A program made the position numbers and the translations under genes. The notes beneath the pieces are model-generated. The model was given only the letters and a program-made list of their open reading frames with translations, did no database searches and was not told where the DNA came from. DNA of 38,881 nucleotides. It comes from Methylotenera sp. GTDB lineage: Bacteria; Pseudomonadota; Gammaproteobacteria; Burkholderiales; Methylophilaceae. Positions 1-9,312 of this stretch are shown piece by piece. The stretch's first letter is position 1; the number at the start of each line of letters is the position of its first letter. The DNA lies in the NCBI GenBank assembly GCA_020622105.1, contig JAHRYP010000024.1, positions 1 to 38,881 on the forward strand, written 5' to 3'.

Positions 1-443
1 GCACGGAATCTTCATCTCGTTTAGGGGTGATAGTAGGTACAAAAAGATTTTTAATCAATCTGAATGAAGTAAAAGAAGTATTGCCAGTACCGCCAATTTT
101 GTCCGTACCGTTAACCAAGTCATGGTTTTTAGGTACTACTAACGTTCGCGGCAATTTGTACAACGTGAGTGATTTGGCGCAGTTTTTAAATATGCCGCCA
201 ACAGTAAAGTCTGTTAATAATCGCATCATGCTGTTGAGTACAGAAACAACAGCGCAGGTTGCACTGTTGGTGGATGGCTTGGTAGGTTTACGTAGTATTC
301 AGGAAATGCATACTGAATTAGATGAAGATGCATCTAAACAATTATTCAGCAAACAGAGGCTGAGTGATGCAGATGGTAATGAATGGTTTGAGTTTGATAC
401 TGAAGGTCTGGTTCAGGATAAGAATTTTGTTCAACCTGTTTAA
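1..443 (+). CDS. pilI: PilI-type CheW-like adaptor (5' end outside window)
   Basis: CheW-fold scaffold that couples the twitching-motility receptor to the histidine kinase in the cytoplasm. The frame is open from the first bases of the window, so the gene is cut at its 5' end; an in-frame GTG at 27 is only an internal codon, because upstream codons already read TESSSRLG, which runs smoothly into VIVGTKRFLINLNEV. The VLPVPPI, WFLGTTNVRGNLYNVSDL and ALLVDGLVGLR segments are typical of the CheW/PilI family. Next comes pilJ, then chpA, which is the usual Pil-Chp order and supports PilI over a flagellar CheW. PilG and PilH would be expected upstream, outside the window. The fold is clear; the PilI name rests on context. 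Confidence 0.88.
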   Translation, partial: TESSSRLGVIVGTKRFLINLNEVKEVLPVPPILSVPLTKSWFLGTTNVRGNLYNVSDLAQFLNMPPTVKSVNNRIMLLSTETTAQVALLVDGLVGLRSIQEMHTELDEDASKQLFSKQRLSDADGNEWFEFDTEGLVQDKNFVQPV

Positions 444-614
444 ATTACTCTCGTCTGGCTTGGATTGCGGCGATAAGTAGTTTAATTAAGGCATTGTTTT
501 ATATAGTTGATGTTGTAATTAGTTGTCAAATAAGTGTTAAATAATTTTTCAAATGTTGGTGATGAGTAGCAAGTTACACGGTACGTATAATAATTATTGG
601 AATTGGGGTTCAAA

Positions 615-2390
615 ATGGCATTAAATCTAGCAGCTTTTAAAAACCTGCCATCGCAGTTCGGGGCTTCGGTGAGTGGTTTCTTTCAGAATTTTAAAAGTAA
701 ATTTTCCAGTAAGAAAAGCGCTTCCGATGCCGGTGCTCTCGCTGCGGGTTACCGCCAGCTGATGCTGCAAATTGTTGCGTTTATATTATTTGCGTTATTG
801 AGTTTCTGGGTTATTAATCAGGTGCGTGTCAATGGTCCAATTTCCAATATTCTGAATGAATACCAAAATCTGACTGCAGATACCAATCCTCCACCAATGT
901 TCCCGTTGGATGCGTTTGCATCGTATAACGAGGCTTATGTTGCTTCTACTAACTTTAATAATGAAAAACGCGACAAAGCCCTCGCCAACGCGGCTAAGAG
1001 TGAGGCATTGTTTAAGGATCGTTCAGAATACTGGCGTAAAAATCTTGATAACGAAAAACTGCAAGCACAATTAGAGGCCGTTATTCAAGCCGGTTCTAAC
1101 TTCTTTGAAGTGGCTAACAAACGCTACATTCCTGCTCTGCCACTGGGTACGGTTGCGGCTTCAGCGCCATTGCTGGATTTAACAGCAGCGTTTGAGGCCA
1201 GTAAGCAGGCCGGTAATGATTTTACGCTGGCAATTCAAAAAGAAAACAATACATTGATTGAGTCGCAAACGCGTTTCATTCAGTTTGTGCTGGCAGGTTT
1301 GCTGTTATTGGGTTTGGTGTTGGTATTCCTGATGTTCTTCTACGGTAAAAAACAAACAGCGCAGTCTGTAGTGTTGACTAACCAGCTTGCTAAAGAAGGC
1401 CAGGATAACCAGGAGGCAGTTTTACAGCTGCTGGATGAGATGGGTGACTTGGCGGATGGTGATCTGACGGTAAAAGCGGAAGTGCGTGACAACATTACCG
1501 GCGCGATTGCTGACTCTATTAACTATACGATTGATAGCTTGCGAGATCTGGTTACCGAGATTAACCATGCGACGGAGCAGGTGACATCTGCGACTTCAGT
1601 TGCGCAGGATACTTCTGAACAGTTGCTGAGCGCTGCGGAAACACAGTCAGCACAAATTATTCAAACGACCGATGCGGTAAACGACATGACACGTTCTATC
1701 TTGCAGGTGTCCAGCAACGCGGCACAGGCGGCACAGGTTGCGCAACGCTCGCTTGAAGCTGCTGTGCAGGGTTCACAGGCGGTACAAAACACGATTTCAG
1801 GGATGAACGAGATTCGTACCCAGATTCAGGAAACTTCTAAACGTATTAAACGCTTGGGTGAAAGCTCACAAGAAATTAGTGAAATCGTGGAGTTGATTTC
1901 AGACATTACCGAACAAACCAACATTCTGGCGTTGAACGCTGCGATTCAGGCGGCATCAGCCGGTGAAGCAGGTCGAGGCTTTACGGTGGTTGCGGAGGAG
2001 GTTCAGCGTCTTGCGGAACGTTCATCTGAAGCGACGAAACAGATTAGTGCGATTGTGAAGACGATTCAGACCGATACGCACGGCGCGGTTGCCGCGATGG
2101 AGAAGAGTACCGAGGGTGTAGTTGACGGTGCACGCGTTGCTGATGCTGCAGGACAGGCATTGAATGAAATTGAAACGGTTACTACCAACTTGGCGCAACT
2201 GATTCAGTCAATTTCTGTGGCTACGAATGCGCAGACAGACTCTGCCAAAACGGTTGCGAACAACATGCAGATGATTCAGGAAATTACGACACAAACAACA
2301 CAGGGTACCAAGTTGACAGCTGAGTCTGTAGGTCAGCTCACATCGCTGGCGGAAGAGTTACGCGACTCAGTAGCTGGCTTTAAACTGTAA
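615..2390 (+). CDS. pilJ: Twitching motility methyl-accepting chemotaxis protein PilJ
   Basis: Inner-membrane chemoreceptor feeding the Pil-Chp pathway that controls type IV pilus extension and retraction. 591 residues from ATG 615, preceded by a GGGG Shine-Dalgarno-like stretch; a TTG 18 bases earlier is in frame but has no ribosome site. Membrane segments lie near residues 48-69 and 221-244, enclosing a periplasmic domain with the PilJ-like stretch [26 protein letters not shown]-like region follows, then a long coiled-coil signalling domain with its hairpin tip around residues 425-455 ([16 protein letters not shown] and [21 protein letters not shown]). The C terminus ends soon after the coiled coil without a CheR-tethering pentapeptide. 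A TATAAT box at 586-591 could give a promoter just before the gene, though no convincing -35 is visible. Confidence 0.93.
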   Translation: MALNLAAFKNLPSQFGASVSGFFQNFKSKFSSKKSASDAGALAAGYRQLMLQIVAFILFALLSFWVINQVRVNGPISNILNEYQNLTADTNPPPMFPLDAFASYNEAYVASTNFNNEKRDKALANAAKSEALFKDRSEYWRKNLDNEKLQAQLEAVIQAGSNFFEVANKRYIPALPLGTVAASAPLLDLTAAFEASKQAGNDFTLAIQKENNTLIESQTRFIQFVLAGLLLLGLVLVFLMFFYGKKQTAQSVVLTNQLAKEGQDNQEAVLQLLDEMGDLADGDLTVKAEVRDNITGAIADSINYTIDSLRDLVTEINHATEQVTSATSVAQDTSEQLLSAAETQSAQIIQTTDAVNDMTRSILQVSSNAAQAAQVAQRSLEAAVQGSQAVQNTISGMNEIRTQIQETSKRIKRLGESSQEISEIVELISDITEQTNILALNAAIQAASAGEAGRGFTVVAEEVQRLAERSSEATKQISAIVKTIQTDTHGAVAAMEKSTEGVVDGARVADAAGQALNEIETVTTNLAQLIQSISVATNAQTDSAKTVANNMQMIQEITTQTTQGTKLTAESVGQLTSLAEELRDSVAGFKL

Positions 2391-2491
2391 CCCAAGACTA
2401 GAGAACATCTACGTCAATGCTACGTGTTAATTTGTAACGTGAGATAAAAAGAACTCCATGAAAAAAACGTATATAGAAATGGGAGTACAAA

Positions 2492-3160
2492 ATGCCTGAA
2501 GCATTTGATACCGGCCCATTGTCCTGGGTTAAAGACGAGATTGACCAGTCGCTGAAAAAAGTTCTGGCCAGCTTTAATGAGGTTAGCCAGAATCTTGGTA
2601 ATGTAGCCTCTCTGAGACTTACCCTGGCGCATCTTTATCAAGTGAACGGTGCGTTGGATATGGTCGGCTTGGAAGGATGCAAACGCTATAGCGCCGAGAT
2701 TGAAAAGCTGACAAGCAAGATTGCGCAGCAGACGATACCTGTTACGCAAGAGATGGTTGCGCAACTGACTCTAGCGGTAGAGACCTTATCTCAATATCTG
2801 CAAGATCTCATGAATGGCGCTGCGGATACCCCAATACGTTTATATCCAACCTTGAAACCTCTGGTTGAGGCTCAAGGGGAGTCTATTGAAGAAAGTGAGC
2901 TGTTCTTTCCAGATACTGATAACAGCGCACCAAAAGATCTGCCTTCTAATCCGATTGAAGAAGCCGCAATTCCTATTTTTGTAGCTGAGCAGCGGGCAGT
3001 TTTCCAGAGAGCACTTTTGGACTGGTTACGTACAAAAAATGCAGATGCATTATCTACAATGCGTGAAGCCGTTATAAAAGTGCAGCAAGTTCAGGTTAAA
3101 AATGCACGAGAACACTGTGGTGGACAGCTTCAGCATTTGCAGACTTTTAGCGCAAGATAA
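2492..3160 (+). CDS. chpA: ChpA/PilL N-terminal part (frame-broken)
   Basis: N-terminal portion of the giant hybrid kinase of the Pil-Chp system. ATG 2492 follows GGGAG at good spacing, 101 bp after pilJ. The region LRLTLAHLYQVNGALDMVGLEG resembles the first, histidine-less HPt/FimL-like domain of ChpA. This frame ends at 3160, but the homology leaves it earlier. Around 3109-3146 the protein continues in the next frame (TLWWTASAFAD). From about 3147 to 3230 it is in the third frame (LAQDKVAANNGAKLCRKLD). From 3232 it is in the frame of the long downstream piece. Three indels in about 125 bp therefore separate it from the kinase core. Either the gene is inactive or the sequence has local errors; the long intact remainder favours error. 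Confidence 0.8.
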   Translation: MPEAFDTGPLSWVKDEIDQSLKKVLASFNEVSQNLGNVASLRLTLAHLYQVNGALDMVGLEGCKRYSAEIEKLTSKIAQQTIPVTQEMVAQLTLAVETLSQYLQDLMNGAADTPIRLYPTLKPLVEAQGESIEESELFFPDTDNSAPKDLPSNPIEEAAIPIFVAEQRAVFQRALLDWLRTKNADALSTMREAVIKVQQVQVKNAREHCGGQLQHLQTFSAR

Positions 3161-3249
3161 AGTTGCGGCGAATAACGGCGCAAAACTCTGTCGCAAACTG
3201 GATCGTCAGCTTGGTAATCTTGCGTTAGGGATGTAAGGCACCTTCACAA

Positions 3250-6200
3250 TTGTTGCGCGAATTGCTTTATTACGTTGCAATCAGTGACCGTGTTACAGAT
3301 TTAATATCTCGCGTGAAAGATGTGTTTGAACTGGATGAGGCTTTGCCGCAAGATGTTGTTGCTGCTGGTGAAGCGATGCCTTCCATTGCAGCTGAACATG
3401 CCGCACTGGCACAATTAGTTGCTGAGCTGCCAGGACTTAAAGAACTGTGGTCTAACATCAGCGCCAGTAATGCCGCTGCTTCAGCTACTGACCTGTCAGC
3501 TTTTATTAATAAACTGGAGTCTATTTCTTCAGCTGTTCAGCAAAATATTTCCAACAAAAACGTTATTAAGCTAATTAATGCGACTCATGAGGCAGTGCAG
3601 GCATTAGAGGCTGACAAGCACAAATTAAATGAAATTTCATTTATTGAAATTGCTACATCTTTAAACTTACTTGAGCATTGTTGTGACCATTACCAGCATC
3701 TAGATAATGATATAAAACAAAAAATTTCTACGCAAAGCGAGCGCCTGCAAGCTGTTGTTCAAGGTCTTGAGCTTGCGCCTGCTGTTGATGCTTTTTCCAC
3801 CACCAAGCTTGATGCGAGTGTGGTGCAGGCAGTTGCCAAGCAGATTATTGATGCGCTGGCACTGGTAGAAAAAGCGCTGGATACGTTCTTTAGAAATCCA
3901 GATGATGTGAGCGCACTCAGTGGAGCAGATAAGCCATTGCAGCAGGTAATCGCTGCATTTGAAATGCTCGAAATGACTACGCCTAGGGCGGTCGCCGAGT
4001 TAAGTGGCTTATTTGTTGACTTGTTTAAGAATAATGCGACTAGTGCAGCACTTGGTGAACCCTACAGCAACAGCTTTGAACTTGTAGCCGAGAGTTTAAG
4101 TATGCTTGGTTTGTATGCTGAAGAGTTGCCGCATGTGCGGGCAGAGTCTGATCATGCGCTAGCTGGTGCCTTACAGCGCTTGCAAGAGGGCGCGCGTGCA
4201 CTGAATTTGAATGCTGAAGAATTATTGGAGCCAGTTGAATCTGCAGAACCTGTTATTGAATTGTCTGGCGTTACATTCGAAGAAACCATCCCAGAATTTG
4301 TTACGCCTGTTACAGACGTCGAAACACCACAGGCAAAAGTTGCGGACTCTGCCGTACAAGTTGTTGTCGATAAAGCCCTAGATCCTGAACTGCAGGATAT
4401 TTTCCTGACAGAAGCCGAAGAAGTCTTGGCTACGCTGGCACAGAACCTGCAGGCTTTACGTGTGAATGCAACAGATAGCAGTGCTTTAACAGAAGTGCGT
4501 CGTGCTTATCACACACTTAAAGGCAGTGGCCGTACTGTAGGTTTGGTGGCATTGGGTGAAGTGGCATGGGCGGTGGAAGATCTGCTGAATGTCATGCTTG
4601 AGCGCAAGGCGTTTCCTACCACACCTATATTAACGTTTATCGAAAAAGTGACTGCCGAGTTCGCAACCTGGGTAGCCGAGCTGCTGGAAAAACAGAGCGT
4701 AAGCTTGAGCCCAGCTCCATTTCAGCAGCAAGCTAAAGATCTCGTAGCCGAGTTTGAGCAAGCTCTGGTAGAAAAAGCTGTGCCGCAAAAAGAGGAAGTG
4801 CTTATTGGCGGCACCCGTAAACTGAGCAAAGCCTTTTTTGATATTTTCCTTGCAGAGGCTGAGCAGCACTATAAAACACTGGTTGATGCGCAGGATCTTA
4901 TCAGCATGGACTCAAGCGAAAGTTATCGTGCAGCCCATACGCTTGGCAGTAATGCCTTAACTGCCGGATTTACACCGATTGGTGAGTTGGCACGCGCGCT
5001 TGAGCATTGGCTTGATGAACATAACGGTAAATGGACAGAACAACAGACCGAGCTGTATGGCAATGTAGTAAAAGCACTGGGTGATGGACTGGAAAGTGTT
5101 AAAGCACTGAATGAGCCTAAAACAACACGTGCACTGATTGCAGCTCTAGGCGAATCTACTGCTGCGATGCAAGTTGTAGCTGCACAGCAGGCAGAAGCAG
5201 CTGTGCTTGAAGTGAAAGAAACTGAAAAGTCAGCGAAAAAGACGAAGCAAAAAACTAAAGCTGTGGCAAAGGAAACCGCCGAAACACCAGTGGCAGCTGA
5301 GCTGAAAACTGAATTAGTAGTGGACGAGCCGATTGCTGAAACCGCAATAGCCAACGCCGCTAACACGATAGCTGCTGATGTTGTTCCAGAATTACTTGTC
5401 GCAACGGACGCTGTCGAAATACAGGCACAGCAGCGAAAAGATAATGTGGTCAATGAAGAACTGCTGGCGCTATTCCTGGAAGAAGCGCGTGAATTAGTGC
5501 CGCAGATTGGTAAAGATCTTCGTGGCTGGCGTGCTAACCCACAGGATCAGGAATATATTGATTCATTGCAACGTGTGCTGCATACCCTCAAGGGCAGTGC
5601 GCGTATGGCGGGTTTGGTGTTGATAGGCGACAGCGTGCATGGTATGGAAGACCATGTGATTCGCGCCTTGAATCACAAGATTACTGCTGATGACTTTGAC
5701 ACCATGTTCCTGGAGTTTGATCAGATCAGTTTAATGCTTGATGAAGTTACGTCCGGTACTGTGGCCAAAGTTGCTGATCAGGCAAGCCCGGATGTGGTTG
5801 AGGAGGTGATTCCGGCACGTAGGTCAGTCCGTAAAACGCAATTCTTGCGTATGCGTGCAGATGTGCTGGATAGACTTATTAACGAAGCTGGTGAAGTTTC
5901 TATTATGCGTTCGCGTATGGATAGGGAAATGCAGAACTTCAAACAGTCGTCTATTGACCTGACTGACAGTATTACCAGACTGCGTGCATATCTGCGAGAG
6001 CTGGAAATTGAAGCTGAAACACAATTGCAATCTCGTATGAGCTTGCTGCAAGAGGCGAATGAGGCGTTTGACCCGCTAGAGTTTGACCGTTTTACACGAC
6101 TGCAGGAGCTGACACGTATGATGGCGGAGAGCGTTAACGACGTTTCAACCATTCAGCATAGTCTGTTGCTCAATCTGGATCAGACTGACGCAGCCCTGCA

Positions 6201-7635
6201 ACAGCAAAACCGCATGAACCGTGAATTGCAGCAGGGTCTGATGCGTGTGCGTATGTTGCCGTTTGCAACGATCTCAGAGCGTTTGCAACGTATTGTGCGA
6301 CAAACAGCGCGCGAGCTGAATAAACGCGTGGAAATGACGATTGACGGTGAAAATATCGAGCTGGATCGCGGCGTGCTGGATAAGCTGGGTGCTCCACTAG
6401 AGCATTTATTGCGTAATGCTGTTGCGCACGGCTTAGAAAGCACTGAAGATCGTATTCAATCCGGTAAATCCGAAGTCGGCCATATCAGACTTAAAGTCAG
6501 TATGGAAAATGATGAAATTACATTGATCATTACTGATGATGGTTCCGGCGTTAATTTAGCAAAAGTTAAACAGAAAGCGACTGAAAAAGGCTTTTTGGCA
6601 GCGGGTCAGGAAGTAACAGAACAGGCGTTGATGGCAGTTATTTTTGAGCCTGGTTTTTCAACAGCAGATTCTATTTCACAGATCGCAGGCCGTGGTGTAG
6701 GTCTGGATGCTGTACGTAGTGATATTGCAGCACTGGGCGGCCGTATTGATGTAAGTAATGTTTCAGGTTCAGGCGCGATGTTCAACATCTACCTGCCGGT
6801 GACATTGTCTGTTGCGCAGGTGGTATTGGTACGTGCTGGCCATAAAGTATTTGCTATTCCAACCGTGATGATTGAACAGGTACAGAAGCTCAAGCAAAAA
6901 GATCTGGATAGTGCTTATCAGGCTGGCAAGGTTGAATGGGCAGGGCGTGATTATCCGCTGCATTTCCTATCTAAATTGGTTGGCGATTCTGAGCATATCG
7001 CTTTGTCTCACATTTACACGCCAATCATCCTGATGCGCAGTGGTGCGTATCGTAACGCATTGCACGTTGATGAAATTATTGGTAACCAAGAGGTTGTGAT
7101 GAAGCCTATGGGTACGCAGTTGTCTCATGTGCCCGGTATGATTGGTGCCTCTGTGCTGGGTGACGGTGCGATTGTATTAGTGATCAATGCCGTGCAGCTG
7201 GCGAACCGTGAAGTATTTGCAGTAGGTGTAGCTAAGGCTGCCGAGATAGCACCGGTAGTAGAGAACTTAAGAAAAGTGGCGTTGGTGGTTGATGACTCAC
7301 TCACTATGCGTAAAGTACTTTCACGTGTGCTAGAGCGTGAAGACTTTGAAGTGGTAACGGCTAACGATGGCATGGATGCCATTGAGAAGCTGCAGGAAAT
7401 TACACCGGATATTATTCTGACCGACATTGAAATGCCGCGTATGGATGGTTTCGAGTTCTCACGTTACGTTCGCGATAATCCTGCAACGATCAATACGCCA
7501 TTGATCGTGATTAGCTCACGCACCGCAGATAAACATCGTAACGTTGCAACAGAAATCGGTGTCAATGCTTTCTTGGGTAAGCCAGTGCAGGATGAGACCT
7601 TGATTGAGCAGGTAAACGCTCTGTTGCCGAAGTAA
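3250..7635 (+). CDS. chpA: ChpA/PilL hybrid sensor kinase, main part
   Basis: CheA-type histidine kinase with several phosphotransfer domains and a fused receiver, which passes signal from PilJ to the PilG/PilH response regulators. 1461 codons from a nominal TTG at 3250; the frame is open upstream to about 3229, so this is a continuation of the piece starting at 2492, not a separate start. HPt histidines are visible at residues 421 (AYHTLKGSGR) and 778 (VLHTLKGSAR), with a related site at 563 (AAHTLGSNA). A lysine/alanine-rich linker precedes the third. Then follow the dimerisation helix, the ATPase N-box (LEHLLRNAVAHGLES), G boxes (ITDDGSGV, AGRGVGLDAV), a CheW-like domain, and a receiver with DD near its start and phospho-acceptor Asp1392 (ILTDIEMPRMDG). 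It is last in the operon; a 12-bp stem follows. Confidence 0.9.
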   Translation: MLRELLYYVAISDRVTDLISRVKDVFELDEALPQDVVAAGEAMPSIAAEHAALAQLVAELPGLKELWSNISASNAAASATDLSAFINKLESISSAVQQNISNKNVIKLINATHEAVQALEADKHKLNEISFIEIATSLNLLEHCCDHYQHLDNDIKQKISTQSERLQAVVQGLELAPAVDAFSTTKLDASVVQAVAKQIIDALALVEKALDTFFRNPDDVSALSGADKPLQQVIAAFEMLEMTTPRAVAELSGLFVDLFKNNATSAALGEPYSNSFELVAESLSMLGLYAEELPHVRAESDHALAGALQRLQEGARALNLNAEELLEPVESAEPVIELSGVTFEETIPEFVTPVTDVETPQAKVADSAVQVVVDKALDPELQDIFLTEAEEVLATLAQNLQALRVNATDSSALTEVRRAYHTLKGSGRTVGLVALGEVAWAVEDLLNVMLERKAFPTTPILTFIEKVTAEFATWVAELLEKQSVSLSPAPFQQQAKDLVAEFEQALVEKAVPQKEEVLIGGTRKLSKAFFDIFLAEAEQHYKTLVDAQDLISMDSSESYRAAHTLGSNALTAGFTPIGELARALEHWLDEHNGKWTEQQTELYGNVVKALGDGLESVKALNEPKTTRALIAALGESTAAMQVVAAQQAEAAVLEVKETEKSAKKTKQKTKAVAKETAETPVAAELKTELVVDEPIAETAIANAANTIAADVVPELLVATDAVEIQAQQRKDNVVNEELLALFLEEARELVPQIGKDLRGWRANPQDQEYIDSLQRVLHTLKGSARMAGLVLIGDSVHGMEDHVIRALNHKITADDFDTMFLEFDQISLMLDEVTSGTVAKVADQASPDVVEEVIPARRSVRKTQFLRMRADVLDRLINEAGEVSIMRSRMDREMQNFKQSSIDLTDSITRLRAYLRELEIEAETQLQSRMSLLQEANEAFDPLEFDRFTRLQELTRMMAESVNDVSTIQHSLLLNLDQTDAALQQQNRMNRELQQGLMRVRMLPFATISERLQRIVRQTARELNKRVEMTIDGENIELDRGVLDKLGAPLEHLLRNAVAHGLESTEDRIQSGKSEVGHIRLKVSMENDEITLIITDDGSGVNLAKVKQKATEKGFLAAGQEVTEQALMAVIFEPGFSTADSISQIAGRGVGLDAVRSDIAALGGRIDVSNVSGSGAMFNIYLPVTLSVAQVVLVRAGHKVFAIPTVMIEQVQKLKQKDLDSAYQAGKVEWAGRDYPLHFLSKLVGDSEHIALSHIYTPIILMRSGAYRNALHVDEIIGNQEVVMKPMGTQLSHVPGMIGASVLGDGAIVLVINAVQLANREVFAVGVAKAAEIAPVVENLRKVALVVDDSLTMRKVLSRVLEREDFEVVTANDGMDAIEKLQEITPDIILTDIEMPRMDGFEFSRYVRDNPATINTPLIVISSRTADKHRNVATEIGVNAFLGKPVQDETLIEQVNALLPK

Positions 7636-7661
7636 TTCCGGCGTAGCAGCTATTTGAAATA

Positions 7662-7696
7662 GCACTAGAAGCGTTAATTGCAGCCGCTTTTAGTGC
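7662..7696 (+). terminator. Possible terminator hairpin after chpA
   Basis: GCACTAGAAGCG at 7662-7673 pairs with CGCTTTTAGTGC at 7685-7696 (12 bp, one G-U) around an 11-base loop, 27 bp after the chpA stop. A smaller stem (GCTATT/AATAGC) precedes it. There is no proper T-tract, so termination is plausible rather than clear. Confidence 0.4.
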
Positions 7697-7719
7697 AAAT
7701 ATCAAAATTTTATTTAGCT

Positions 7720-7808
7720 TCGTCATTCCCGCGTACCAGTTGTTGGCATCACCGCAGAATATATGTGCTAAAGCACATTATTCATGCGTGACATGCGGGA
7801 ATCCAGTT
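7720..7808. repeat. REP/MITE-like palindromic element
   Basis: The outer halves CATTCCCGCGT (from 7724) and ATGCGGGAATCCAG (from 7793) are inverted relative to each other and match the widespread proteobacterial CATTCCCGC...GCGGGAAT repeat type (known from memory). At the centre is a perfect hairpin, ATGTGCT-AA-AGCACAT, at 7763-7778. It lies between chpA and the glycosylase gene and does not code. Copy number elsewhere cannot be judged from one window. Confidence 0.55.
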
Positions 7809-7892
7809 CTGTTTCAAATGCGGATTATTAGTTCACATTCATTAATATTCGTCTCGCCAAGATTCTCGCCTTTGTACCACAGGCACTCCGAC

Positions 7893-8399
7893 TTAAATAA
7901 TTGGCTGAATCGCGGCACGCCATGCTATAACTTTTTTTTCAAAAGACATGCTGGCATGTGCAGGGCTAGTAGAAGGTAATCTTATATATTCACCAGAAAA
8001 CTCACTAAGTGAAGGTAAAACACGTTTTTTGAAGACTTTTTCCGCTATGCTACCATTAAAGCAAATGACGTTAATTCCCGGATGCCTTTGCAGAAGTGCT
8101 TTAATGTCATTCACTTTAGCAGAGCTCATATCGATAGCAGTGTCTAAACTACCGGGACGTATGCAGCTTTCAAGTACGTCCCACAGCGCAATATTTGAAT
8201 GTTTTAGACCTTCAACACGCTTTTTGTAATCAGCAGTTGCAGATATGCCCAATATCTCTTCCATAATCTTCCAGAAAGCGTTTTGTGGATGTGCATAGTA
8301 CTGATATGCATTAAGCGAGGCTACGCCGGGCATAGAGCCAAGAATCAGCACACGTACAGAATCTCCTTCAATTGGCGCAAAGCTGCTAACAGCGCTCAT
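7893..8399 (-). CDS. DNA glycosylase of the hypoxanthine/uracil (Mug-like) superfamily
   Basis: Predicted base-excision repair enzyme that removes deaminated bases, most likely hypoxanthine (family 6, HDG) and/or uracil, from DNA. 168 residues, minus strand, starting ATG (MSAVSSFAPIEG). The N-terminal motif LILGSMPGVASLNAYQYYAHP followed by QNAFWKIM is the signature of the DNA-deoxyinosine glycosylase group, and LPSTSPAHA near the C terminus corresponds to the second active-site loop of the UDG superfamily. ALWDVLESCIRPGS also fits. It stands alone: the neighbour at 8429-8608, on the same strand and upstream, is unrelated. Superfamily is confident; substrate preference is inferred. Confidence 0.85.
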   Translation of the reverse strand: MSAVSSFAPIEGDSVRVLILGSMPGVASLNAYQYYAHPQNAFWKIMEEILGISATADYKKRVEGLKHSNIALWDVLESCIRPGSLDTAIDMSSAKVNDIKALLQRHPGINVICFNGSIAEKVFKKRVLPSLSEFSGEYIRLPSTSPAHASMSFEKKVIAWRAAIQPII

Positions 8400-8428
8400 G
8401 ATGCTTTAGCGTTATTGTTATGTACATA

Positions 8429-8608
8429 TTACTTTAGCATGCAATGCTTCGTAAAATCTGCAGCTTCATTCATGCTCCAATCACCCTTTGGTTTTTCCTT
8501 GAGATTGGCACACCATTGATCGCTACCTATTTCTGGCGCACAGCCCCAGAGAGAGGTTGCAATTAGGGCAGTAAGCACCAACACGGTTAGGCTTGTTTTT
8601 TTGTTCAT
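8429..8608 (-). CDS. Small DUF3012-like lipoprotein
   Basis: 59-residue protein, ATG at 8608 read leftward, with AAAGGA 8-9 bases upstream. The N terminus is MNKKTSLTVLVLTALIATS, then LWGC, a short lipoprotein signal with Cys23 as the likely lipidated residue. The mature part (IGSDQWCANLKEKPKGDWS, then MNEAADFTKHCMLK) closely resembles the DUF3012 family as I remember it: GS.xWC, KPKGDW, NEA..(F/Y)..HC. Two further cysteines (33 and 56) could pair. Family function is unknown; an envelope location follows from the lipobox. It is 29 bp upstream of the glycosylase gene on the same strand, so co-transcription is possible. Confidence 0.8.
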   Translation of the reverse strand: MNKKTSLTVLVLTALIATSLWGCAPEIGSDQWCANLKEKPKGDWSMNEAADFTKHCMLK

Positions 8609-8721
8609 GGTAAGAGTCCTTTGGTAAAGCTCATGTATATTGAGTATGATTGTACGGTGGTGTATAAAATTATTCTTTTTTTATAGAAAATACAATAACG
8701 GCTTTTTTGCGTTTAATTGTG

Positions 8722-9009
8722 TCAATTGCTGTATTCACGTCGTATATTTGCGCCAATGTATTCATTTGGCTTTTGGCAGGCTTCCACCCCGTTAAGCAGG
8801 CTATCTAAGAATTTCCTGGGTAGTTTTCTTATGTCTATTGATGTTCCAATAATTGCGACAAGAGCGCCATTTTCTTTTAAAAAGGATTCTGCATTTTTGA
8901 CTCTTAATTCCGTATTGTCGTGTTTGTCCATATATTTTCCTTGTGATAATAAAAGGTTAAGTCCATTAACTGTGCCAGATTTAGAGTCTTTTTTGTCGAG
9001 CAGAAACAT
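8722..9009 (-). CDS. Hypothetical protein, 95 residues
   Basis: Minus-strand reading frame starting MFLLDKKDSKSGTVNG and ending IGANIRREYSN. I do not recognise the family. It looks soluble, mixed in charge (many K, D, E, R), with one hydrophobic strand-like stretch (GALVAIIGTSIDI). No good Shine-Dalgarno precedes the ATG at 9009. A plus-strand frame of similar length covers the same bases (8717-9013), but its composition (F, S and C rich) is less protein-like. It sits in an AT-rich gap between the lipoprotein gene and dnaE. It could be a real small gene or the remnant of a larger one. Confidence 0.4.
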   Translation of the reverse strand: MFLLDKKDSKSGTVNGLNLLLSQGKYMDKHDNTELRVKNAESFLKENGALVAIIGTSIDIRKLPRKFLDSLLNGVEACQKPNEYIGANIRREYSN

Positions 9010-9312
9010 TTAATATTAAGAAAACATCACATACAGCAAAGTTGCGGTATGTGGCTACCACGCCGGAGCTGATAATATAGATGCTACTAATTTCCAGTTA
9101 AAATTTATCTATATTGAAAATGTTGTTTTATAAATGGGAAATATTACCATATTTAATATAATGGTTGTGAAGCATAGGTCAATCTATTAATTTTTAGTTT
9201 AAAAGTGCCAAGCGGTTAAATGAAAGTGATGGTTATGTTTAAAACAAATCCTTTTATAAATGCTCTTAAATGATGCTAAAAAAGCAGCTGCAAATAAGGT
9301 AAAATTTGCCTT
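9010..9312. other. AT-rich spacer upstream of dnaE
   Basis: 303 bp with no protein-like frame on either strand. Mostly A/T runs, apart from a GC-richer patch near 9040-9075. The dnaE promoter presumably lies here, but I could not pick a convincing -35/-10 pair. AAGG at 9296-9299 is the nearest ribosome-site-like motif, 13 bases before the ATG and part of a short palindrome (AAGG...CCTT). Confidence 0.5.

Noticed and set aside
4923-5453. 176-codon open frame antisense to chpA
   Set aside because: Composition is extreme in S, A, T and C, as expected from the reverse of an alanine/glutamate/lysine-rich linker; it sits wholly inside a well-supported gene and has no recognisable family.
7740-7979. 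79-codon plus-strand frame over the repeat and the glycosylase 3' end
   Set aside because: Runs through the palindromic repeat and antisense to a clear gene; product is not protein-like.
8717-9013. Plus-strand 98-codon frame opposite the 95-residue hypothetical gene
   Set aside because: F, S, C and L rich without ribosome site or plausible fold; the minus-strand frame is more protein-like.
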